Below, piece after piece: positions 55,879-64,000 of a stretch of 64,000 nt of DNA (position 1 is the stretch's first letter; each line of letters begins with the position of its first letter). The stretch comes from Legionella cherrii. GTDB lineage: Bacteria; Pseudomonadota; Gammaproteobacteria; Legionellales; Legionellaceae. The position numbers and the translations under genes were made by a program. The notes beneath the pieces were generated by a model. That model was not told the DNA's origin. It ran no database searches and saw only the letters and a list, made by a program, of their open reading frames with translations. The stretch is from the NCBI RefSeq assembly GCF_900635815.1, contig NZ_LR134173.1, positions 2,636,001 through 2,700,000 on the forward strand, in the 5' to 3' direction.

Positions 55879-58800
55879 ATGGTACAAATAGTTTTTTTTA
55901 CTGACCCAGGAAAAGATGGGGATGATTTGCTTGCTACAGTCCATGTCATCATGCAAGCTAAAGCTGCAGGTATTATAGATCCTTTAACACCGATTAAATT
56001 AATCACCACCGACGAAATTCCTTGCAATGAATATGGAGTGCAGGACCCCAATGGCAAATACGGTTTGCGTGCTTTATATTTACAAATGCACATTGAACAA
56101 TTGCAGAAACAATTAAACCTGCCCAAAGGTAATTTACCCGAAGTAATTGCTGGCCCAGTAACAAGTTATTACAGCTATAACGAACAACTTAAAAAATACC
56201 ATCATGAACCATCAAAAAGCGATGCCTTCTATCCTACTGATGAAGTAATTAAGTATTATGCACAATCTGATGTATTGCCACAGATAAACTCTCTTTTAAG
56301 CACTGCCGAACAACCCAATGCGTGGTTACAAAAAATTGGGCAAGCAAGTCCTGAAGACACAACTTTAGTTAATATCGCATCATTTAATGCAGTTAGCGAT
56401 TTTCTTGCACAAATGGCACCAGAAGAGCAGAAAAAGTATACCCTTATCAATATGGGTTATAATAGACCATACTCTCAAAATGATTATCAAACTTCGGATC
56501 TTCCCTACAATGCACGGAGCACCGACACGAACAAGGCAGCTGTTGCAGTAGCAGCATTAACCCATGACAAAGCATTTCATGTGGTTTCAAAAACAACTCG
56601 CGTACTCCCTAACTACAGTAAAATAACATCGATTAAAGGGACATCAGAGATTATGTCTCGTGCCTATCCTGTATTAACCGGACAATATGCCCCTACGCTG
56701 CTCACAGCGATGAGCGAGTTTATAAACAGTTCTAAATACAAAGGATTTTGGCCTCATGATGTTGTGGCTTCACTTTTGGCATTAATTGGAATAATCAATT
56801 GGAAAGAGTCAATTGGAACTGAAGTGACTAAAGAAATGCTGTTTAAGGAAACAGCTCAAATACCTGCCCATGATCTCCGCCTACGCATGGTCAATACTAC
56901 TGGAGTTTTAATTGATTCCACCGTTCCTGCAGACCAAGAGAAAAAAGATATTGCGATAGAAAGTGATGGAAACTTTATTTATGGTAAAGAAATAGATCCC
57001 ATATTCTTTACTTCTCTATTGCATCTCATTGCTGCGGGCTGTGTCAAAGAACAAGAACGCTTAGTTAATTGCTATAAAAAAATCATTGAATTAAAAGCTG
57101 ACTTACATCACTTAAAACAACAAGGTAAAACTGATCCAGAAAAAGAGAAGCGCGTTAATTCTCTCTGGATAAAGGCGAACTTATTGGAACTGCAACAACA
57201 GCTCAAACTACAAGCTCAGGCTAACCTAGATGAAGCAAATAAATATTTTCTTAGCGCTGAAACATTAGAAGCTGAGAATAAAAATGCATTAGGTGAAAAT
57301 CTCCTGCAATGGGTTAGGGAAATCGAAGCATTCTTACAACTTACTGAAAACCATGATTTGCCAGAATCAATGATTCAAGAAATCAATAAAGCATTCGAGC
57401 AGCCTACAACGGAGAAAAAATATACTGCTTTGACAGGCCTCTTCGTTAATATGCTAAGACCCAAATTGATGCCAACTGAAAGTGCATGCAATTTACTACA
57501 GCAAAATGGCAAATTGGGTTTTGAATTTAAACGAACTGGTAATAGCGTTCTATACTATTCTTTAGCCACCCTAAACCACTTTGTCACTGCGTTTTCAAAC
57601 GGTGTTCGGGGCATGTCTGCAGGATATAAAAAACTACTGCGTTTAGAAGGTCATTCTGAAACCAATAAAACGGCGTTTTATTTGCATTTAGCACTTCATG
57701 ATGCAGGAAAAGGGGACCAAATAAAAAATGCAGTCCATCGGGATATCAAAGGGAATTATTTAATTCGGCTTCCATCTGGCAGCTATTTTAAGTGCACTGA
57801 CAACCGACTCCTTTCTCCCGCTGATGCAGAACAATTCGAGAAAGCAAAAGAATATGTTGATCATGACATTGCCCTGGAACTTTATGGTTTTGTTGGTTCT
57901 CAAGAAAAGAATTGTACTGCTACAGAATATTTATTATGGGGTGGTCCCGCACCTGAAGAAGAACAAAAAAATAAAGCAGCATTTATTCTATGTGATGAAT
58001 TGTTCGATTTAAGCAATGAAATGAACATTGCCCAAATTGTTCAAGGCGAAATTCCTTTTGCAGGAATTAAAAAAGGATTAGATTTATTTTTTGCTGCGTA
58101 CAAAAAAAATCCAAAACTCGCTGAATTGGTTTTTGTACATCATTGCTATGACATTTTTGGCGCGAAACCTTCTGATACAATGGTTAGTGCTTCTGGAAGT
58201 TCGCCTGAAATTCATTTAAAAATCAATCTACTTTATCAAACATTAGTTCGCGTAGCTCAAAAACAAGAACCAGGTAAAGATGCTGCTGAAGAAGCCTATA
58301 CTCTGTATCGCAAAAAATTAGCGAAAGCCATCCCTGAGATTCTGGGCTCAGAGCCTTCATTGCACGATTTAGCAATTACACGTATTGCGCAAATGTTGCG
58401 TTGTCATTTATTTAAAACGGTACAAAATCCAAACAATAAAAAAATGACAATTCGTGACGAAGGGCAATACGAAGCAAGGACTCGTTTATTTGTAGAAAGT
58501 ATTGATGCTGCATTCCATCAGTTACCTAAAAGAGAACAACAAAAATTAGTAGAATTTCTCAATAATACAGGCACCGGAATGACTCCGGCGGTGATGGTCA
58601 AGTATGGTCCCAAACTTTTACTGACAGCAACTACTGGCGCTGAATATGCTAAAGCGGATCCAACCGATGCAACTAAAATTGCTCAATGTCTAACACCGAT
58701 ATTGAAACTCTATTTGAGGCTGTACGAATATCAACAAACTCGTTCTAGCAGATATAGTGATATCGATGTCGATGATTTAGCAAAGATCATGGAACAAGTT

Positions 58801-59601
58801 TTTACTTGGTATAAAGATGCAAGCAAGAAAGAGAAAGATCATTTTGCAGACTTGCTTTTCGATTTACAAGTAAAAGGACAGGCCAATGCGTTTTTAACTC
58901 AGCTCGGAGATATCAAGTCTAAATCTGCTTTAGAACAAGTGGCAAAGATACAAGAAGGTTGCAAATCAATGGGTTATCGTTCGATTGAAACTGAAAATGA
59001 GAACGTTAGCTTTTTGGACTATGAATCAAGGCTGCGTACGACCCCCATTCATACTATCTATTCTGATTTGCAAAAATCTGATCTAGATAAAAATAAAAAA
59101 AATTCCTTTAAGAAGGATTTTCTACTCTATCAATTAAATAACTTACCTCAGGTTTCGGAATGGCAACTGAAAGCAAGAAATGCAAATGGAACAATTGATA
59201 GCTTCAAGATTCATAAAGACTCAATTTTTGCCCCAGAGTCGCCTAAGGAGGCTGTTAATAAAGCATTATTAGAAGTACTTAAATACCTCATAATCGACAC
59301 GCAGTGGGATATTGGTTATTTCGGTGGGGAAAAAGTTAAATCTACTACAGGTGATTCCAATCTCATTCCTAAAGGAATGTATGCGGTCCTTAAAGAGATA
59401 GAAAATGCGCAAAAAGGCTCGGTGTCATTTACAAAAACTGTAGAGAAAGTCGCTGGGATGATTGCGGCTTCCGCTAAAAGAAATGATCACGGCTTGTTCA
59501 ATAAACGAGGAGAAACGACGCAAATTTTCTATGACAAAGCACAAAAGCTGCTAAGTGAAGATGCAGAAGAAAGTTTGCACCAAGCGTTTGTTAATCTGTA
59601 A
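55879..59601 (+). CDS. 1240-residue nucleoside-hydrolase-like / HD-motif protein, candidate effector
   Basis: A good AGGAGAT site precedes the ATG. The N-terminal part (about 1-350) resembles inosine-uridine nucleoside hydrolases: FTDPGKDGDD (residues 7-16) stands for the DTDPGxDDA metal motif, with VNIASFN (near 164), a N-x-R-(6)-D segment and FWPHDVVASLLAL (near 293-305) in place of the late HDPxA motif. A coiled region follows (about 385-470). Near the middle LHLALHDAGKGDQI (H607-D608) resembles an HD phosphohydrolase, with more His/Asp later (YVDHDIALELYG near 658). The C-terminal 500 residues are unrecognised and helical. Fusion to two nucleotide-related motifs in a very large protein suggests an effector; activity is inference. 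Confidence 0.65.
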   Translation: MVQIVFFTDPGKDGDDLLATVHVIMQAKAAGIIDPLTPIKLITTDEIPCNEYGVQDPNGKYGLRALYLQMHIEQLQKQLNLPKGNLPEVIAGPVTSYYSYNEQLKKYHHEPSKSDAFYPTDEVIKYYAQSDVLPQINSLLSTAEQPNAWLQKIGQASPEDTTLVNIASFNAVSDFLAQMAPEEQKKYTLINMGYNRPYSQNDYQTSDLPYNARSTDTNKAAVAVAALTHDKAFHVVSKTTRVLPNYSKITSIKGTSEIMSRAYPVLTGQYAPTLLTAMSEFINSSKYKGFWPHDVVASLLALIGIINWKESIGTEVTKEMLFKETAQIPAHDLRLRMVNTTGVLIDSTVPADQEKKDIAIESDGNFIYGKEIDPIFFTSLLHLIAAGCVKEQERLVNCYKKIIELKADLHHLKQQGKTDPEKEKRVNSLWIKANLLELQQQLKLQAQANLDEANKYFLSAETLEAENKNALGENLLQWVREIEAFLQLTENHDLPESMIQEINKAFEQPTTEKKYTALTGLFVNMLRPKLMPTESACNLLQQNGKLGFEFKRTGNSVLYYSLATLNHFVTAFSNGVRGMSAGYKKLLRLEGHSETNKTAFYLHLALHDAGKGDQIKNAVHRDIKGNYLIRLPSGSYFKCTDNRLLSPADAEQFEKAKEYVDHDIALELYGFVGSQEKNCTATEYLLWGGPAPEEEQKNKAAFILCDELFDLSNEMNIAQIVQGEIPFAGIKKGLDLFFAAYKKNPKLAELVFVHHCYDIFGAKPSDTMVSASGSSPEIHLKINLLYQTLVRVAQKQEPGKDAAEEAYTLYRKKLAKAIPEILGSEPSLHDLAITRIAQMLRCHLFKTVQNPNNKKMTIRDEGQYEARTRLFVESIDAAFHQLPKREQQKLVEFLNNTGTGMTPAVMVKYGPKLLLTATTGAEYAKADPTDATKIAQCLTPILKLYLRLYEYQQTRSSRYSDIDVDDLAKIMEQVFTWYKDASKKEKDHFADLLFDLQVKGQANAFLTQLGDIKSKSALEQVAKIQEGCKSMGYRSIETENENVSFLDYESRLRTTPIHTIYSDLQKSDLDKNKKNSFKKDFLLYQLNNLPQVSEWQLKARNANGTIDSFKIHKDSIFAPESPKEAVNKALLEVLKYLIIDTQWDIGYFGGEKVKSTTGDSNLIPKGMYAVLKEIENAQKGSVSFTKTVEKVAGMIAASAKRNDHGLFNKRGETTQIFYDKAQKLLSEDAEESLHQAFVNL

Positions 59602-59991
59602 TCTCAATAAGGAGCAACATAATCCCGACTGTAGCGAGGGATCTCTAAATCAGGAGATCCTTCGTTGCATTACCCTGGCGTCAATCAACTCATAAATCTG
59701 GGTTTTGTCTGTCTGCATAATACCTGATGCATTTCCTACTTTAAGTACGACACAAACGAACAGCTAAACCAATAGAAGATCCTACGTTACACCGTTTTTT
59801 AAAGTACGAACAAATGTTGAATATCTGCATCCTTCTTACTTAATTCTAAAAACAGCTTTCCCCCTTATCATAGGTTGTCCTGACATTATCCTTATCAAAC
59901 GAATTATCATATTGTTGGATGAAATTTAAAAACGCTATTTTTCATTTCGACCATTCATTATTGTAGCACTACAGGATAATTCGATTCAGAG
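59602..59991. other. Convergent intergenic region with a repeat remnant
   Basis: 390 bases lie between convergent genes. At 59625-59662 a REP-like remnant is visible (CCCGACTGTAGCGAGGGATCTC then GAGATCCTTCG read in pieces), in which GGATCTC (59639-59645) pairs with GAGATCC (59654-59660). This hairpin may also stop the upstream transcript. No gene is seen in the rest. Confidence 0.55.
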
Positions 59992-60017
59992 CTGTCTTGA
60001 ATCATGGTTCAAGACAG
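59992..60017 (-). repeat. 10 bp perfect hairpin spanning the stop codon of the deaminase gene
   Basis: CTGTCTTGAA (59992-60001) and TTCAAGACAG (60008-60017) enclose a 6-base loop that contains the TGA stop (60004-60002). No T-run follows, so it may protect the mRNA end rather than end transcription. Confidence 0.55.
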
Positions 60018-61486
60018 TAGATGTTTTGTTCTTGCGCGAGTAGACAATTGTGTTCAAATTTTTCTAGGGCGTGCAACGTGTTTTTTTCTAATAATTTAGC
60101 CGTTCTGATAATTTCCTGTTTTATATCTATTAATGAATTGATGCTTGTCTCTTTTCCAATTTTTAAAAGCGATGATGAGAGGTGATTTAATTCACTTATG
60201 GGTGTGTGTAAGCTAATACCCAAAATTAGTTTTTTTAGTTCGCGATATTCATCATTTATTGTTCTAATCTCCTGTAATAAATGAAAATATTGTTCAAAAA
60301 ATTTAAGCTTCAACATGCTGTGCTTGAGGAATAACATGTGGTCCTGATACATTTCTGGTGCGAAACGATGCATGGCTTCTAATGTACTGGGTGCTACTGC
60401 AAATAGACCGTTATAAGTGCATCGGAATAAAAGTGCCATGTCGCATTCGAGTTCTTTAAAAACAGCCTGATATACCTCATCAATTGGCCCACAAAATGCA
60501 GGGTCATCAGAATTTAAAGAGATCATTTCATCTTTAAATAAAGTTTGAAATTGAGTATGAGATTTTAAATTGGGTATTGATTTTGGGAAAAATGCAACAT
60601 CACTTAAAGGGCATAGCTCAAGTGTTATGCCGTCAAATTTAAGTGTTTTTTCGAGTTCTGGATAATTGGCAACATTTCTTCCATGGGCAAATCGGTCAAG
60701 ATATTTTTTTGCAATTTCCAGGGTATGTTTCTGTGCCTCAGGCTCGATATGGGCGGTGATAAAATACCAAGGATTACCCTTTTGCTGTCTGTAATGATTG
60801 ATCTCAGCGAAAAAATTAAAAAAACGCTCTAGAGGGAACCCATCTTCTGCACCTGCAAGGCCTATTGTTGTTACCATCGGATTGGGATATTGTTGAATAC
60901 TAGCCCATATGCTCTGAAAATCTTCTGGATCTATGTGTCGCTCTTGATAATAGCGTAATCTTAATGTGGTGACATCACCAAACTCTTTGATACCTCGCGC
61001 GATACCACGATTATAGGCCTGGTTAAATTCAACAAAAGTTATATGCTCTTTACATTGAATCCAGGATATTCCAGGCAAAGCGAAAATGACATGATGCTCA
61101 TAACAATATTTATAAAATGCATAAGTGAGATCTTCGATATCTTGTGGCGTTTTCAACAGATTCGAAATACGTCGAAAGTCTTTGATAAATTGATCCAGAT
61201 CATCCGAACCAGTAAATTTCCATTGCTGGGTTTGTTCATCGATCAAGTCATATGGAAAAGGGATATTATTTCGCTCAGCTATAATTTTAGCTAATTCAAT
61301 ATCAATCAAAAAGCCCGCCTCAGCGTGAACATGTAAATCTGTTTTAGGCATTTTTTGAATAAGCAAGGTATTGATATCAACATCTTCATCACATAAAGTC
61401 TGTAAATGGTGTAAATCTTCCAAACTAAGCGATGGGAGTTTAATTGAAAAGTCGGAGCTGGCTTCCTTAAAAAATCGTTCTTGCAT
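60002..61486 (-). CDS. Adenosine-deaminase-like metal hydrolase
   Basis: The 494-residue protein belongs to the adenosine/AMP deaminase superfamily: KTDLHVHAEAG with metal ligands His52 and His54, GLAGAEDGFP (near 213-222), ITAHIEPE (the HAGE position, near 244-251), HGRNVA (the HG pair near 269), LELCPLSDV and SLNSDDPAFC with the last metal Asp. It is longer than usual ADA (about 330-350), with extra N-terminal 45 and C-terminal 130 residues, the latter helical. HAGE is altered to HIEP, so substrate may differ. It faces the nucleoside-hydrolase-like giant gene. Confidence 0.82.
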   Translation of the reverse strand: MQERFFKEASSDFSIKLPSLSLEDLHHLQTLCDEDVDINTLLIQKMPKTDLHVHAEAGFLIDIELAKIIAERNNIPFPYDLIDEQTQQWKFTGSDDLDQFIKDFRRISNLLKTPQDIEDLTYAFYKYCYEHHVIFALPGISWIQCKEHITFVEFNQAYNRGIARGIKEFGDVTTLRLRYYQERHIDPEDFQSIWASIQQYPNPMVTTIGLAGAEDGFPLERFFNFFAEINHYRQQKGNPWYFITAHIEPEAQKHTLEIAKKYLDRFAHGRNVANYPELEKTLKFDGITLELCPLSDVAFFPKSIPNLKSHTQFQTLFKDEMISLNSDDPAFCGPIDEVYQAVFKELECDMALLFRCTYNGLFAVAPSTLEAMHRFAPEMYQDHMLFLKHSMLKLKFFEQYFHLLQEIRTINDEYRELKKLILGISLHTPISELNHLSSSLLKIGKETSINSLIDIKQEIIRTAKLLEKNTLHALEKFEHNCLLAQEQNIYCLEP

Positions 61487-61666
61487 ATATCCCTCTTTAT
61501 AATATGATTAGACCGGCTTGTCCGGATATGCTAAACAGTAAATTATTATTTTTACAAAATATAGGGTCAGGTCGTGCTTTTTGCCTTTATTCGTAAAAGA
61601 GAGCAAGTCAGGGTAATAAACTCCTTAGCGTAAGGAAACGGTTAAAAAAATAAATTTCAATTCTCA

Positions 61667-62650
61667 TCACACCGCTGCAAGCAATTCAATATTCTGAAGA
61701 TACTCGCTTAGTTCTTGAAACAAAGTTAAATTTTTATCCTGCAAAATCAGCATCAACTTTTTTTTCCACTGACTGGCGCCAGGTAAACCAAAAGCAAGGT
61801 TGAATACAGGTTTTATTAGTAAACTAAGCGATACACCCTTGCTGTATTGATCAAGCAAATAATCCAAATAATAGTTAAATACCTGACTGCGTGTTCTCAC
61901 GGAAGTTTCAGGATAAAGCGTTTGATGTATTGTTGCTATTTGAAAAGGATTATCACAAGCTAAACGTCCAAGCATCACTCCTTCAACATGTTGCAGATGT
62001 TCCTTAATTTCTCCTATATTCAAAATATTGCCATTGATCACTATCGGAATTGCAGGAATTTCCTTTTTAAGACGATAAACATACTCGTAATTAACCGGTG
62101 GAATTGTTCGATTTTGCTTTGGATTTAAACCGTTTAACCAAGCTTTACGTGCATGAACAATAATCTTTTGTGCCCCGGCTTCAACTAATTGATTTACAAA
62201 ATCACTAAAAAATTCATAACTGTCTTGATGATCAATTCCTATTCTAGTTTTGGCTGTAACAGGAATACTCCCTGCTTGTCGCATGGCATGAATACAATGA
62301 ACAACCTGTTTTGGATCGTTCATCAAACAGGCACCAAAACGTCCTGCTTGAACCTTATCACTAGGGCAGCCAAGATTGATATTCACTTCATCATATCCTT
62401 CTTGCTCAGCACGTTGAGTGCATTGCGCTAAGGCATCAGGATCCGAACCACCAAGTTGAATTGCGATGGGATGTTCTTTTGCATTAAATTGCAAAGAACG
62501 CACAGGATTGTTTTGTATCGCCCCAGTAGTTTGCATTTCAGTATACAAAAGTGCATGAGGAGCCAAAAAACGCATAAAAACTCGAAAATGACTGTAGGTC
62601 CAATCGATCATCGGAGCAATAGACAAAGGAGAAAGCAGAATATTCGTCAC
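61667..62650 (-). CDS. dusA: tRNA-dihydrouridine synthase A
   Basis: This FMN enzyme reduces uridines in the tRNA D-loop. Length is 327. APMIDWTYSHFR (about 12-23), LLYTEMQTTGAI (about 34-45), AIQLGGSDPDALAQC, INLGCPSDKVQAGRFGACLM with the catalytic Cys (near 105), RIGIDHQDSYEF and VHARKAWLNGL are specific for DusA. It lies alone on the minus strand. Confidence 0.95.
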   Translation of the reverse strand: MTNILLSPLSIAPMIDWTYSHFRVFMRFLAPHALLYTEMQTTGAIQNNPVRSLQFNAKEHPIAIQLGGSDPDALAQCTQRAEQEGYDEVNINLGCPSDKVQAGRFGACLMNDPKQVVHCIHAMRQAGSIPVTAKTRIGIDHQDSYEFFSDFVNQLVEAGAQKIIVHARKAWLNGLNPKQNRTIPPVNYEYVYRLKKEIPAIPIVINGNILNIGEIKEHLQHVEGVMLGRLACDNPFQIATIHQTLYPETSVRTRSQVFNYYLDYLLDQYSKGVSLSLLIKPVFNLAFGLPGASQWKKKLMLILQDKNLTLFQELSEYLQNIELLAAV

Positions 62651-62744
62651 TGTTATTGTTCGGTTAAAAAGTGCTGATTATAACTGAAACTAAAATTTTT
62701 TGTGCAAAAAAATAACCGAATTGCAGTAGATGCCGATGTAACAC

Positions 62745-62785
62745 CCCCCCTCCATCCCGAGCATAGCGAGGTGTGACGGGGAGAT
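62745..62785. repeat. Dispersed palindromic repeat copy
   Basis: CCGAGCATAGCGAGGT at 62757-62772 is identical to 9470-9485. CCCC and GGGG arms on either side (62744-62753 with 62778-62782) extend the palindrome. It sits between dusA and recJ. Confidence 0.6.
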
Positions 62786-62797
62786 AAGCACTTCACT

Positions 62798-64000
62798 CTA
62801 TTTTTGATGTACCGCATTCATTGCTTGAATAAGTAATTGTAAGCGTGTGCGTCCTTGGTAAAAATTAATATCCAGCTTATAAGCCGCATGGATGTATTTA
62901 ACTCTGTGGTTTGGCCAAGATTTTAAATCAATGTTAAATGCAATCGCATCCACCTGTTGATCACCCTGTGTTGTTGCCAAAGTCATTTTCAAATGATTTT
63001 TTCCCACCAGTCGTTGCTCAAGCACTTCAAAAACATTATCAAATACAGGCTCAGCAAATTGCTGTCCCCAAGGACCCGCTTGCTGGATCAATTGAGCAAT
63101 CTCAATATTAAGCTCTTCAGGCTGCAATGGCCCATCTGTAAGCACTTCCCCTTCGCATTGAGATAAATCAATATGCTTACTCACTTCAGAAATTAATGCT
63201 TCACTAAAGACTTTAAACGAGTTTGGATGAATACTCAGACCTGCAGCCATGGCATGACCACCAAATTTACTGATGAGCCCTGGATAATCCTTATCAATTG
63301 CTGCCAATACATCTCGAATATTTAAATCCGGAACAGACCGTGCAGATCCTTTTAATTCATGTTCACTGACTTCCGCAAATGCAATAACAGGTCGATGATA
63401 TCGCTCTTTCACGCGTCCCGCTAAAATTCCAATAACCCCCTGATGCCAGGTTTTATCAAAAAGGCATAAGGCGATGGGTAAATGATTACTTGTATATTCT
63501 GTACTTAAAGCAAGTTTTTCCAATGCAAGCATTGCTTGCTCTTTCATTTCAGTTTCAATCAACTTTCTTTCTTCATTTAACTCATCGAGTTGTTGACAAT
63601 AGTTTCTGGCTTGTTGCTGATCGGTAGTAATTAAGCATTCTATGCCTAAAGCCATATCGTCCAATCTTCCTGCAGCATTGAGTCTTGGTGCAATAGCAAA
63701 ACCTAAATCGGACTCTCTTAGTCGCGCATACTCACGTCCAGACACTTCAATCAAAGCCCTAATTCCTACACGACATTGTCCTTGACGAATTCTGGAAAGA
63801 CCTTGATTCACCATAATGCGGTTATTCTGATCCAGCCCCACTACATCAGCGACAGTGCCTAATGCAACTAAATCCAAAAAACTGGCCATATTAGGTTCAG
63901 TGATATTCATTTCATGGAACCAATTGGCATTCACCAAATGTCTACGCAAAGCCAGCATGACGTAAAAAATAACCCCTACGCCAGCAATCGATTTACTGGG
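62798..64000 (-). CDS. recJ: Single-stranded-DNA exonuclease RecJ, C-terminal part (cut by window edge)
   Basis: The open frame continues past the right edge; upstream of the first Met in the window it still reads SIAGVGVIFYVMLALRRHL, a RecJ segment, so the true start is outside. About 400 residues are visible. LDLVALGTVADVVGL (DHH-family motif), GFAIAPRLNAAGRL, HQGVIGILAGRVKERY and the DHHA1 nucleic-acid-binding SKFGGHAMAAGLSI are clear. RecJ digests 5' single strands in recombination and mismatch repair. Confidence 0.96.
   Translation of the reverse strand, partial: PSKSIAGVGVIFYVMLALRRHLVNANWFHEMNITEPNMASFLDLVALGTVADVVGLDQNNRIMVNQGLSRIRQGQCRVGIRALIEVSGREYARLRESDLGFAIAPRLNAAGRLDDMALGIECLITTDQQQARNYCQQLDELNEERKLIETEMKEQAMLALEKLALSTEYTSNHLPIALCLFDKTWHQGVIGILAGRVKERYHRPVIAFAEVSEHELKGSARSVPDLNIRDVLAAIDKDYPGLISKFGGHAMAAGLSIHPNSFKVFSEALISEVSKHIDLSQCEGEVLTDGPLQPEELNIEIAQLIQQAGPWGQQFAEPVFDNVFEVLEQRLVGKNHLKMTLATTQGDQQVDAIAFNIDLKSWPNHRVKYIHAAYKLDINFYQGRTRLQLLIQAMNAVHQK

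Noticed and set aside
62798..63958. recJ as a complete short gene starting at the Met at 63958
   Set aside because: The frame stays open to the window edge and the upstream residues still match RecJ, so the gene is only cut by the boundary.
1..64000. Prophage, insertion sequence, CRISPR array or tRNA-linked island
   Set aside because: No transposase, integrase, phage structural gene, regularly spaced repeat array or tRNA cloverleaf was recognised.

Overview
The window is AT-rich gammaproteobacterial chromosome and almost certainly comes from a Legionella species. The reasons are its core-gene repertoire (aspS, rpsB-tsf-pyrH-frr, secA, bioBFHD, acnA, putA, an arginine succinyltransferase cluster), several eukaryote-like or toxin-like proteins typical of Dot/Icm effectors (Rab-like GTPase, clostridial-toxin-type glycosyltransferase, pertussis-toxin-like fold, coiled-coil membrane protein), and a LetA/GacA-type box upstream of a CsrA-decoy small RNA. 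I see no rRNA, tRNA, CRISPR array, intact insertion sequence or prophage.

Layout. 1-5.3 kb: a cut-off secreted protein, the fmdB-DUF502-aspS operon, an HGSNAT-like membrane acyltransferase and a PAS-receiver protein. 5.4-11.8 kb: an accessory stretch with a candidate tandem ADP-ribosyltransferase-fold effector, a DUF6969-like protein, a secreted CKG-repeat peptide, an SDR, fliK and a small membrane protein. 11.9-20.5 kb: metabolism (acnA, APC permease, secreted hydrolase, putA). 20.9-24 kb: an L,D-transpeptidase, an Rsm-type small RNA on the minus strand with promoter, terminator and LetA/GacA box, a ProQ/FinO protein, ubiG and a motif-degenerate uracil-DNA glycosylase relative. 24.3-31.7 kb: a coiled-coil effector candidate, then an arginine catabolic operon (M20 hydrolase-astA-astD-astB-spermidine-synthase-like). 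31.8-34.7 kb: a MEDS/HD-GYP pair and a membrane-anchored Rab-like GTPase. 34.9-38 kb: rpsB-tsf-pyrH-frr. 38.1-42.6 kb: a TcdA/B-like glycosyltransferase, Spy/CpxP, and a DUF2282-YceI-cytochrome b561-YceI operon. 42.6-49.7 kb: the biotin genes, with a structured intergenic region between bioB and bioA, then an EAL protein and a duplicated Cys-rich secreted protein. 49.7-55.5 kb: coaE, an EEP hydrolase, an orphan candidate effector, mutT and secA. 55.9-64 kb: a 1240-residue nucleoside-hydrolase-like/HD-motif protein facing an adenosine-deaminase-like protein, dusA, and the C-terminal part of recJ running off the edge.

How they fit together. The core clusters are ordinary. The unusual content is (i) five or six candidate host-directed effectors scattered singly between housekeeping genes, (ii) post-transcriptional and second-messenger control (Rsm sRNA, ProQ/FinO, HD-GYP, EAL), and (iii) two different secreted Cys-rich peptides that resemble metal-binding modified peptide precursors, with no modifying enzyme inside the window. 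All functional calls rest on motifs read by eye; no database search was run.
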